11,938 nt of DNA. It comes from CAZVAR01 sp964625225. GTDB lineage: Bacteria; Pseudomonadota; Alphaproteobacteria; JAJUGE01. A program made the position numbers and the translations under genes. The stretch is from the NCBI GenBank assembly GCA_964625225.1, contig CAZVAR010000118.1, positions 1-11,938 on the forward strand, in the 5' to 3' direction. The first letter of the stretch is position 1; each line of letters starts with the position of its first letter. Shown piece by piece: positions 1 to 5,569 of the stretch. The notes under the pieces are model-generated. The model saw only the letters and a program-made list of their open reading frames with translations, had not been told where the DNA came from and did no database searches.

Positions 1-318
1 GTCGATATTGGCGAATTTCTTGAACAGAACCGCCTTGCCCTCCATCACCGGCTTGGCCGCAAGCGGGCCGATGGCGCCGAGGCCGAGCACGGCGGTGCCG
101 TTCGTGATGACCGCGACCAAGTTGCCGCGGGCGGTCACCGTGGCCGCCTCCTGCGGGTCCGCCACGATCGCCTCGCACGCCGCCGCGACGCCCGGCGAGT
201 ACGCCAGTGACAGGTCGCGCTGGGTGCCGAGCGGCTTGGTCGCCGTGATCTCCAGCTTTCCGGGCTGCGGGTGCCGGTGATAGGCGAGCGCCGCGTCGCG
301 TAGATTGTTCGCTGCCAT
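1..318 (-). CDS. maeB: NADP-dependent malic enzyme, N-terminal part (runs off the window)
   Basis: The first 106 residues of a malic enzyme, which decarboxylates malate to pyruvate with reduction of NAD(P) in the cytoplasm. The start is ATG at 318, with GGAG about 6 bases upstream; the frame is open to base 1. The translation carries the family's N-terminal signatures: YHRHPQPGKLEI near residue 13, TKPL near 27, LAYSPGV with the catalytic-type Tyr at 40, VITNGTAVLGLG at 70-81, and KPVMEGKAVLFKKF with the catalytic-type Lys at 95. Many proteobacterial MaeB proteins are about 750 residues with a C-terminal phosphotransacetylase-like domain; that part would lie outside the window. It lies downstream of the phosphatase gene on the same strand after a 104-base gap. 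The family call is secure. NAD versus NADP preference cannot be read from this fragment. Confidence 0.93.
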   Translation of the reverse strand, partial: MAANNLRDAALAYHRHPQPGKLEITATKPLGTQRDLSLAYSPGVAAACEAIVADPQEAATVTARGNLVAVITNGTAVLGLGAIGPLAAKPVMEGKAVLFKKFANID

Positions 319-422
319 TGCTGCTCCGTTCGGGTCCCGTGATTCCCGCGTGCTTCGACGCACTCCCGCGTTTCAACCTTCTACGACAAAGGGGATGGAG
401 GGTGTGATGCGCTCGCCCCGAT

Positions 423-1132
423 TCAGTCTCCCTTCTCGGAGAAAGGCCCGGAAGCCGGACGCATATCTGTCACATCATCGCCCCGGTCGGGCCCTGGCGT
501 GGAGGCGAACGGGAGCTCCGCCTCCAGCAGGCTGCTCCAAAGATGCACGGCGAACCCCGGTCCCGCGAGCCGTGTCGCCGCCCGCCGTTCCGCCGGCCCG
601 TGCCCGGTCATCACATGCGCCCCCTGTCGCAGCCCGGCGGCGCGGCCGGCGGCGAGGTNNNNNNNNNNTCCGCCTTGTCGCCGACGATCCAGGAGCGCGC
701 GAGGTCGAGCGGCAGATGTCGCGCCGCCTCCAGGAGCATCCCCGGCGCGGGCTTGCGCCAGGGATGCGACGGATGGAACGGGCAGGCGAGAACCATGTCG
801 AGCGTCGCGCCCCGCGCCGCGAGCTGCCCCGTCAGCGCGTTCTGGACGGCCGTGAACGCGGCCCAGTCGAACAGTCCGCGCGCAATGCCGGACTGATTCG
901 TGATCAGGACCACCGGCCATCCGGCTCGATTGGCGGCGACGATGAGCTCGGCCGCTCCCGGGAGCAGGGCCACGTCCTCCGGCCGCCGGAGGTGATGTCG
1001 CTCCGCCACGACGACGCCGTCGCGGTCGAGGAACAGCGCGGGCCGGAGCGGGCCGGCCGCGACCGGGCGCAGCAACTCGGCCCAGCAGCCGTCCGCGCGC
1101 AGCCCGGAGGGCGTGGTCAGCGGATCATCCAT
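423..1132 (-). CDS. gmhB: GmhB-like HAD-IIIA phosphatase (heptose-1,7-bisphosphate 7-phosphatase family), frame interrupted by an assembly gap
   Basis: A HAD-superfamily phosphatase of the D-glycero-D-manno-heptose 1,7-bisphosphate / histidinol-phosphate group, a step in LPS-core heptose synthesis if it is true GmhB. Before the gap: ALFLDRDGVV with nucleophile Asp36 and Asp38, LITNQSGIARG (motif II, Thr78), RKPAPGM (motif III Lys127) and IVGDK (motif IV Asp152). After the N-run the protein continues in another frame as DLAAGRAAGLRQGAHVMTGH, a normal family C-terminus, ending at TGA 423-425. The two halves join if exactly 2 bases (or 2 modulo 3) stand where ten N are written, giving about 233 residues. 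The usual length is about 180-190, so both ends are extended. The ATG at 1132 has GGAG 10 bases upstream. The paired zinc-binding cysteines of E. coli GmhB are absent (here CPFHPSHPWRKP), so substrate specificity is uncertain. Confidence 0.8.
659..668. other. Assembly gap (10 N)
   Basis: Ten consecutive N lie inside the phosphatase gene. Ten is a common placeholder length for a gap of unknown size. The flanking protein sequence requires a length of 2 modulo 3, so ten (1 modulo 3) is not the true size. Confidence 0.97.
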
Positions 1133-1217
1133 GGCGTCGCCGCTCCGGGGTGCGGAAGCGTCCGCCGAAGCGGCGCGACAGGTCCCGCACGACGGTCTTC
1201 TCCGAAACCTCCGTCAT
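1125..1217 (-). CDS. Possible small ORF (30 residues) tiled between spmAB and gmhB
   Basis: An ATG at 1217 overlaps the SpmAB stop codon (ATGA) and opens a 30-codon frame. Its TGA at 1125-1127 lies just inside the phosphatase gene, overlapping that gene's start by 8 bases. The predicted peptide is basic and rich in Arg (SEKTVVRDLSRRFGGRF). The overlaps at both ends resemble translational coupling. However, the start has no clear Shine-Dalgarno site and I do not recognise the peptide. It may be chance, or a way of carrying ribosomes across the 81-base space. Low confidence. Confidence 0.22.
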   Translation of the reverse strand: MTEVSEKTVVRDLSRRFGGRFRTPERRRHG

Positions 1218-2497
1218 ACGCCGCGTCCGAACAGGGCGAGGCAGATTGCGACCGCGGCCACGACCCCGGCGAGATCCGCGGTCAGTCCGGCGGCGAGGGC
1301 GTGGCGGATGCGCCGCACCTGCACGGCGCCGAAATAGACGGCGAGCACGTAGAACGTCGTTTCGGTCGAGCCCTGGATCGTGCTGACCAGATAGCCAACA
1401 TAGGAGTCCGGGCCGATCGCGGGATCGTTGAGAATCGAAACCATGACGCCGAATGCGCCCGACCCCGACAAGGGCCGCAGCAGCGCCATCGGCAGCGCCT
1501 CCGGCGGCAGGCCGACGAGGTCGGTCACGGCGCCCAGCGGCTGCAGCAGCAGCTCCATCGCGCCGCTCGCCCGGAACATGGCGACGGCGACCAGGATGGC
1601 GACCAGGTACGGGATGATCCGCACCGCGACCTCGAAGCCCTCGCGAGCGCCCTCGACGAAGGACTCGTAGACGGGCACCCGGCGCGCCGCGCCGAAGCCG
1701 AGCAGCCCGACCATCAGCCCCGGGATGATCCAGGGCGCGATTGCCTTGCCGTAGAGAATGGTCAGCGGCACCAGCGCGACGATGCCGGCCAGCACCAGCG
1801 CTGAAACCCAGGCGGGGTAGCCCTCGCCGACTGGTGCGTCATCCGACGCCGGGATGGCCGGCGCCGGCCCCGGCGGCACCGGAGGGGTCGGCGGCGCCGG
1901 GCTGAAGCGCCGGTAGAACTTGGCTGCCAAGATCGCGACCGTGGTCGAGCAGATGGTCGCGAACAGCGTCGTCGGCACGATCCCGGCCGGATCGGCCGAG
2001 CCGGCCGCCGCCCGGATCGCGACGACGCCGGTCGGCAGCAGGGTGACGCTGGACGTGTTGATCGCCAGGAACAGCGCCATGGAGTCCGTCGCCGTCCCCT
2101 TGTGCGGATTGAGCGTGTCGAGCGCCTGCATCGCCTTGATGCCGAACGGGGTTGCGGCATTGCCGAGGCCCATGGCATTGGCCGACAGGTTCATCACCAT
2201 CGCCCCCATGGCGGGATGGTCCGGCGGTACGTCGGGGAACAGGCGGATCAGCAGCGGCCGCATCACCCTGGCGATGACGAGGAGCAGACCACCCGCCTCG
2301 GCCACCTTCATCAGGCCGAGAAACAGCGTCATGACGCCCACCAGGCCGATCGCCAGGGTGACTGCCGAGCCGGCCGCTTCCACCATGGCGGTGCCGAGCG
2401 CCTCCATCGGCAGCGGGGTGACCTCGAGCCCGGCAAGCTGACGGAAGGCGGCGACGCAGAAGGCGACCAGGACGATAGCGAGGAAGACCGCGTTCAC
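1214..2497 (-). CDS. SpmA/SpmB fusion, nucleoside-recognition (Gate) domain membrane protein
   Basis: A 427-residue polytopic inner-membrane protein. The N-half (about 1-197) resembles SpmA: an N-terminal hydrophobic helix, NLSANAMGLGNAATPFGIKA at 103-122 and NTSSVTLLPTGVVAIR at 147-162. A Pro-rich linker (about 199-226) leads to an SpmB-like half (228-427) with RPLSGSGAFGVM at 341-352 and QGSTETTFYVLAVYFG at 375-390. In Bacillus, SpmA and SpmB are separate proteins needed for spore core dehydration. Fused versions occur in non-sporulating proteobacteria, where their role is unknown; they are probably transporters or gates. The only usable start I see is GTG at 2497. It has no Shine-Dalgarno sequence, and the frame upstream holds no ATG or GTG before a TAG at 2582-2584. 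This suggests translation coupled to the overlapping leader ORF. Family call firm, substrate unknown. Confidence 0.88.
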   Translation of the reverse strand: MNAVFLAIVLVAFCVAAFRQLAGLEVTPLPMEALGTAMVEAAGSAVTLAIGLVGVMTLFLGLMKVAEAGGLLLVIARVMRPLLIRLFPDVPPDHPAMGAMVMNLSANAMGLGNAATPFGIKAMQALDTLNPHKGTATDSMALFLAINTSSVTLLPTGVVAIRAAAGSADPAGIVPTTLFATICSTTVAILAAKFYRRFSPAPPTPPVPPGPAPAIPASDDAPVGEGYPAWVSALVLAGIVALVPLTILYGKAIAPWIIPGLMVGLLGFGAARRVPVYESFVEGAREGFEVAVRIIPYLVAILVAVAMFRASGAMELLLQPLGAVTDLVGLPPEALPMALLRPLSGSGAFGVMVSILNDPAIGPDSYVGYLVSTIQGSTETTFYVLAVYFGAVQVRRIRHALAAGLTADLAGVVAAVAICLALFGRGV

Positions 2498-2664
2498 GGC
2501 GCTGGGCAGCCGACCGGGGATCCATGGGGATCCGTGGGGGTCGATGGGGACCCATGGGGATTTGTGGGGGTCGGTGGGGTTCTATGGGGGTGCCGATGGG
2601 GGTGCATGGGGGTGCCGATGGAGGTGACAGGGACTCCCGAGGGCCGGGCGGACGACAGTGGCAT
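2494..2664 (-). CDS. Candidate leader ORF, Pro/His/Thr-rich decapeptide repeats, overlapping the spmAB start
   Basis: A 56-codon frame starting at ATG 2664 with GGAG (2670-2673) 5 bases upstream. It ends at TGA 2494-2496, overlapping the GTG of spmAB as GTGA. The predicted peptide includes the repeated decapeptides TPTNPHGSPS and TPTDPHGSPV, plus HPHRHPHR, and is very rich in proline. It runs through the 10/30 bp DNA repeat. Because 30 bp is a whole number of codons, every frame there gives a peptide repeat, so repetitiveness alone is not evidence of coding. Support comes from the ribosome site, the GTGA overlap, the lack of a ribosome site for spmAB itself, and a promoter candidate just upstream. 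A longer version from ATG 2700 (AGGA 8 bases upstream) is possible but conflicts with that promoter. No homology recognised. Confidence 0.33.
   Translation of the reverse strand: MPLSSARPSGVPVTSIGTPMHPHRHPHRTPPTPTNPHGSPSTPTDPHGSPVGCPAP
2516..2629 (+). repeat. G-rich tandem repeat, about 10 bp unit with 30 bp higher-order period
   Basis: Eleven degenerate units, read on the plus strand roughly GGGGATCCAT, with starts at 2516, 2526, 2536, 2546, 2556, 2566, 2576, 2586, 2598, 2608 and 2620. Two units are 12 bp (GGGGGTGCCGAT, identical at 2586 and 2608). Three units form a 30 bp period: 2516-2545 and 2546-2575 match at 26 of 30 positions. Each unit but the last has a run of at least four G separated by about 6 bases, so the plus strand could form G-quadruplexes, and G-tracts recur about once per helical turn. 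It sits directly upstream of spmAB, with the G-rich strand as its template strand. Confidence 0.9.
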
Positions 2665-2690
2665 GGCGGCTCCGGATTGGCGGACACCGC

Positions 2691-2719
2691 AACCTACCAT
2701 GTATTTTTTCCTATATCAA
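2691..2719 (-). promoter_or_regulatory. Candidate sigma-70 promoter for the leader ORF / spmAB
   Basis: Reading the minus strand, TTGATA (2714-2719) and TAGGTT (2691-2696) are separated by 17 bases, in the only AT-rich patch of this spacer. A start near 2684 would place the GGAG and ATG 2664 correctly downstream. The match is moderate (5 of 6 and 4 of 6). Just beyond it a 6 bp hairpin, CCGGAC-AGC-GTCCGG, lies at 2729-2743. I found no convincing promoter for the plus-strand gene at 2825. Confidence 0.35.
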
Positions 2720-2824
2720 GCCGAGACCCCGGACAGCGTCCGGCGGTCGGCAGCCGGCAGTGCTGCACACGGGCCGCCGAAGCTGATAAGGTCCGAGCGG
2801 TCCCGCCGAGAAGGAGAATCGTGC

Positions 2825-3130
2825 ATGCGTGCGGTGAGCGACTATGGCGGCCAGCCCGCCGGGCCCGTGGATCGCGACGACCATCCTCCGTCGCCGCGCG
2901 ACAAGCGCATCGACGCGATGAAGAGCCTGGTGCAGGCCAAGGATCCGCTCTTCACCAGCGATGTCAGCCGCCGGGCCCAGGAGGAGCTTGACCAGGCCAC
3001 CTACGACAGTCTCGCCTATTACGACCGCTGGCTCGTGGCCTTCCGGCGGAACCTCGTTGAGCGAGGTTATCTCTCGGAAGAGGAGATCGAACGCCGCATG
3101 GCCGAGCTGCGGGCACGCGCCGGCGGCTGA
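2825..3130 (+). CDS. Stand-alone nitrile hydratase beta-subunit N-terminal-like protein
   Basis: A 101-residue protein, ATG at 2825 with AAGGAG (2811-2816) 8 bases upstream. The layout resembles the helical N-terminal domain of nitrile hydratase beta subunits and their thiocyanate-hydrolase relatives: DYGGQPAGPVDR at the N-terminus, KRIDAMKSLV in the middle, then YDSLAYYDRWLVAFRRNLVE followed by RGYLSEEEIERRMAELRAR. In those enzymes this domain wraps around the metal-binding alpha subunit, and the beta C-terminal part is an SH3-like barrel. Here there is no barrel, no alpha subunit with its Cys cluster and no activator gene nearby. The gene stands alone between minus-strand neighbours. It may partner with a distant alpha or SH3 protein, or be a small activator-type protein. 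The assignment rests on motif memory, so moderate confidence. Confidence 0.62.
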   Translation: MRAVSDYGGQPAGPVDRDDHPPSPRDKRIDAMKSLVQAKDPLFTSDVSRRAQEELDQATYDSLAYYDRWLVAFRRNLVERGYLSEEEIERRMAELRARAGG

Positions 3131-3133
3131 GCG

Positions 3134-3181
3134 ATCGCCCGGGTACGCATTGTCGCGCCTCACCGCCGCCGGCCGGGCGAT
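3134..3181. terminator. Inverted repeat between convergent genes
   Basis: ATCGCCCGG (3134-3142) and CCGGGCGAT (3173-3181) are perfect 9 bp complements separated by 30 bases. They begin 3 bases after the stop of the nitrile-hydratase-like gene and end 4 bases before the stop of the VanZ gene on the other strand. The position suits a bidirectional terminator. The loop is long and there is no T-run, so this is tentative. Confidence 0.35.
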
Positions 3182-3185
3182 GCCG

Positions 3186-3578
3186 TCACGCCTGTCCCGA
3201 CACCCGGCGGCGCAGCGCGCGACCGCGGTCGATGAGTCCGGCCAAGGCGATGCCGGTCGCAATGCCGCCCGCGTTCGCGACGACGTCGTTCCAGGCGGCA
3301 CCGTGGCCCGGCGCGTAAAGATCCTGGATCACTTCCACCGCGAGGCCGAGCAGGAACAGGCCGAGACAAGCCCAGCCGCCCCGACGCGGGCCGAAGCCGA
3401 ACAGCGACAGCGACGCCAGCACCGCGTAAGCGAAGCCGTGTGCCAGCGTGTCGTTCACCGCGGGGCGGGGAAGCACGCTCCCGGTGAACAGAAACAGTAC
3501 CGGAACGGCGGCAAGGGCGAGGAAAAAGCCGGCACGGCACCACCGCGCCAGCCTGCGATCAGGCCGGAACCACGGCAT
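3186..3578 (-). CDS. VanZ-like family membrane protein
   Basis: A small integral membrane protein (130 residues from ATG 3578) with about four hydrophobic segments. The conserved VanZ-like features are VNDTLAHGFAYAVLASL at 41-57, the GLAVEVIQ block at 78-85 and WNDVVANAGGIATG at 96-109. The biochemical role of chromosomal VanZ-like proteins is generally unknown; VanZ itself gives low-level teicoplanin resistance. ATG 3578 lies 20 bases inside the end of the dioxygenase gene, suggesting translational coupling. A more upstream in-frame ATG at 3617 would add 13 polar residues and overlap further; I prefer 3578 because it starts just before the first membrane helix. The Shine-Dalgarno site is weak, consistent with coupling. 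Confidence 0.82.
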   Translation of the reverse strand: MPWFRPDRRLARWCRAGFFLALAAVPVLFLFTGSVLPRPAVNDTLAHGFAYAVLASLSLFGFGPRRGGWACLGLFLLGLAVEVIQDLYAPGHGAAWNDVVANAGGIATGIALAGLIDRGRALRRRVSGQA

Positions 3579-4215
3579 TGTGCCCGAGCACGATGTCGAA
3601 GTGAGCCTTGACCGCACCGTCTTCGATCTCCGGCGCCGGTTCCAACGGGATGATCACGCTGGCGCGCGCGGCGGGATCGGCGATGCGGTTCAACACGGGA
3701 TCGGTCGCGTTCAGCGGTTCGCCGGCGACGTACATCTGCGTCACCAGACGCTCGAAACCGGGACCGGAAACGCTGAAATGGATGTGCGGCGTGCGGTTGC
3801 CGTAGGGGACCGGCCGAATGGTGCGGAACCGCCAGGCACCGCCGGCGGCCGCAATCGTCCGACCGTAGCCCTGGAAATTCGGGTCGCGCTCGCCGCGGTC
3901 GCGCGGATGCGCATAGACGCCGTTCGCGTCTGCCTGCCAGATCTCGATCCGGGCATCGACAACGCCGCGGCCAGCCGCGTCCAGCACGCGGCCGGTCAGA
4001 TGCAGGACGGTGCCCTTGGCGCGTTCCGGCCGGCCCGCCACCTGCACGAGATCGTTATCGGAATCGAGGGGCAGTTCGAGCGGATAGAACGGCCCTTCCG
4101 TCTGGCGCGGTGTCGGCACGAACGGCGCGGCCCCGGCCGGCACCATGGCGAACAGGGCGGCTCCGCCGGTCAGACGGAGCAAGCGGCGGCGCGAGAGCGG
4201 GGTCGGGTTCGGCAT
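3559..4215 (-). CDS. Tat-exported intradiol ring-cleavage dioxygenase family protein
   Basis: A 218-residue relative of protocatechuate 3,4-dioxygenase and catechol 1,2-dioxygenase, Fe(III) enzymes that cleave catechols between the two hydroxyls. The N-terminus SRRRLLRLTGGAALFAM, with an alanine-rich stretch to about residue 30, is a twin-arginine signal, so the enzyme is probably periplasmic or lipid-free exported. The core has TEGPFYP at 39-45, IEIWQADANGVYAHP at 90-104 and RPVPYGNRTPHIHFSV at 134-149. The four expected iron ligands are all present: Tyr101, Tyr138, His144 and His146, with Arg141 beside them. ATG 4215 has GGAG about 8 bases upstream. Cytoplasmic PcaGH work as alpha/beta pairs; this is a single exported version of unknown aromatic substrate. 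It is followed, with overlap, by the VanZ-like gene. Confidence 0.9.
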   Translation of the reverse strand: MPNPTPLSRRRLLRLTGGAALFAMVPAGAAPFVPTPRQTEGPFYPLELPLDSDNDLVQVAGRPERAKGTVLHLTGRVLDAAGRGVVDARIEIWQADANGVYAHPRDRGERDPNFQGYGRTIAAAGGAWRFRTIRPVPYGNRTPHIHFSVSGPGFERLVTQMYVAGEPLNATDPVLNRIADPAARASVIIPLEPAPEIEDGAVKAHFDIVLGHNAVVPA

Positions 4216-4338
4216 CGGCGATCTCCGGATCGCGGGTCCCCCTTCCTGGTTGCCGGGCGCCCGAAGACGGCGGGCGCGGGCGTCTCCGGCAGCGTTCCGT
4301 AAATCGGGCCGTGGCGAGGCCGGTTCCCGACCGTCCGC

Positions 4339-5532
4339 TCAGAGACGCAGCTCCTGCTTGGCGATGATGTTGCGCTGGATCTCGTTGCTGCCGCTGTAGA
4401 TCGAGGCGGCACGGTAGAAATAGTAGTTCGGCGTGAGCCCGTTGAAATAGTCGGCGCCGATCGGCTCCTCGTTCCATCCCTCCCGGAGCGCGTCCAGATT
4501 GAACGGCATCGCGTAATAACCGGCCGCCTGGACGCCGAGTTCCGTGATCCGCTGCTGCAGCTCGGTGCGGCGGATCTTGAGGAGCGACGAGGCTGTCCCG
4601 ACCTTGCGGTCGGCCGACAGACGCGCCAGCACCCGCAGGCTGGTCTGCTCGATCGCGATCAGCTCGATCTCCGCCTGTGCGATGTGGCGGCGGAACTCCT
4701 CGTCTTCGATCAGGGGTCGACCGTACCCGTCCGGCTCCTGCGCGGCGATGTCGCGTACACGCCGGAGCTGCGTCTTCAGCTCGCCGACGCTGCCCGTGTG
4801 CGTCCGCTCATGTTCCAGCAGGTATTTGGCGATCGTCCAGCCCTTGCCCTCCTCGCCGACCAGCGAATCGAGCGGCACCTTCACGTCGGTGAGGAACACC
4901 TCGTTCACATGGCGCAGGCCGTTGATGGTGATCAGCGGCCGCACCTCGATGCCCGGAAGGGTCATCGGGAAGATCAGGAAGGAGATGCCGTCCTGCTTCT
5001 TCGCCTCCTGGCTGGTGCGGACGAGGCAGAAGATCCAGTCGGCATGGTGGGCGAGCGAGGTCCAGATCTTCTGGCCGTTGATGACGTAGTGGTCGCCCTT
5101 GCGCTCGGCACGCGTCTTGAGCGAGGCGAGGTCGGAACCGGAGCCAGGCTCGGAATAACCCTGACACCACAGCTCGTCGCCGGAGAGGATCTTCGGAAGA
5201 TGCTCCCGCTTCTGCTGCTCGGTGCCGAATGCCATCAGCACCGGCCCGACCATGTTGATGCCGAAGGGCGACAGTCGCGGCGCGCCGGCCTGACCGGATT
5301 CGTCGTCCCAGATATATTTCCGCTTCGCATCCCAGCCGGCGCCGCCATGCTCCTTGGGCCAGCTCGGCGCCACCCAGCCCTTGCGGTACAGGATGCGGTG
5401 CCAGCGCATGTAGTCGTCCTTGCCGACCTCCAGGCCGGCGAGAACGCGCTCGCGGATATCCTGGGGCAGTTCGTCGCGGAGGAAGTTGCGTACCTCCTCG
5501 CGGAAGGCCTGGTCTTCGGCGGTGAACAGCAT
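4339..5532 (-). CDS. Acyl-CoA dehydrogenase
   Basis: A 397-residue FAD-dependent acyl-CoA dehydrogenase introducing the alpha-beta double bond into a CoA thioester. Visible features: an N-terminal helical domain, CQGYSEPGSGSDLASLKT at 123-140 (FAD/substrate loop), INGQKIWTSLAHHADW at 151-166, and the C-terminal IYSGSNEIQRNIIAK at 378-392. At the site of the catalytic glutamate of medium-chain enzymes (Y-E-G-T) this protein has Ser380. Glu242 in LLEHERTHTG falls where isovaleryl-CoA dehydrogenase keeps its catalytic Glu254, so Glu242 is the likely base. ATG 5532 is chosen because AAGG lies about 10 bases upstream, residue 1 matches the family N-terminus (MLFTAEDQAF), and a longer start would run into the promoter. 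The gene has its own promoter and palindrome. The substrate is not predictable; pimeloyl-CoA-type and branched or cyclic acyl-CoA enzymes look similar. Confidence 0.94.
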   Translation of the reverse strand: MLFTAEDQAFREEVRNFLRDELPQDIRERVLAGLEVGKDDYMRWHRILYRKGWVAPSWPKEHGGAGWDAKRKYIWDDESGQAGAPRLSPFGINMVGPVLMAFGTEQQKREHLPKILSGDELWCQGYSEPGSGSDLASLKTRAERKGDHYVINGQKIWTSLAHHADWIFCLVRTSQEAKKQDGISFLIFPMTLPGIEVRPLITINGLRHVNEVFLTDVKVPLDSLVGEEGKGWTIAKYLLEHERTHTGSVGELKTQLRRVRDIAAQEPDGYGRPLIEDEEFRRHIAQAEIELIAIEQTSLRVLARLSADRKVGTASSLLKIRRTELQQRITELGVQAAGYYAMPFNLDALREGWNEEPIGADYFNGLTPNYYFYRAASIYSGSNEIQRNIIAKQELRL

Positions 5533-5548
5533 GGCAGAACACCTTGCG

Positions 5549-5568
5549 CGGGTGATTGCAGTCACCCG
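5549..5568. promoter_or_regulatory. 20 bp palindrome, candidate repressor operator of the acyl-CoA dehydrogenase
   Basis: On the minus strand the site reads CGGGTGACTG CAATCACCCG, a dyad in which nine of ten base pairs are symmetric. It lies 16 bases upstream of the start codon and begins 1 base downstream of the -10 box, so it covers the expected transcription start. This is the usual arrangement for a TetR- or GntR-type repressor site. No regulator gene lies in the window. Confidence 0.55.
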
Positions 5569-5569
5569 G

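Noticed and set aside
319..422. Search for a promoter or terminator between the phosphatase and malic enzyme genes
   Set aside because: TTTGTCG and TTGAAA could be -35 elements, but no -10 box lies at proper spacing, so nothing is reported.
305..1804. A long plus-strand frame of about 500 codons opposite gmhB and spmAB
   Set aside because: The translation is Arg/Gly/Pro-rich low-complexity, spans the N-run, and lies antisense to genes with clear family motifs.
2516..2629. Regular repeats that could be taken for a CRISPR array
   Set aside because: The repeats are contiguous and degenerate with no unique spacers, and there are no cas genes.
4216..4338. GC-rich imperfect inverted repeats between the acyl-CoA dehydrogenase and dioxygenase genes
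   Set aside because: The best stem found is 5 bp (AGACG/CGTCT) with an 11-base loop and no T-run, which is expected by chance in such GC-rich DNA.
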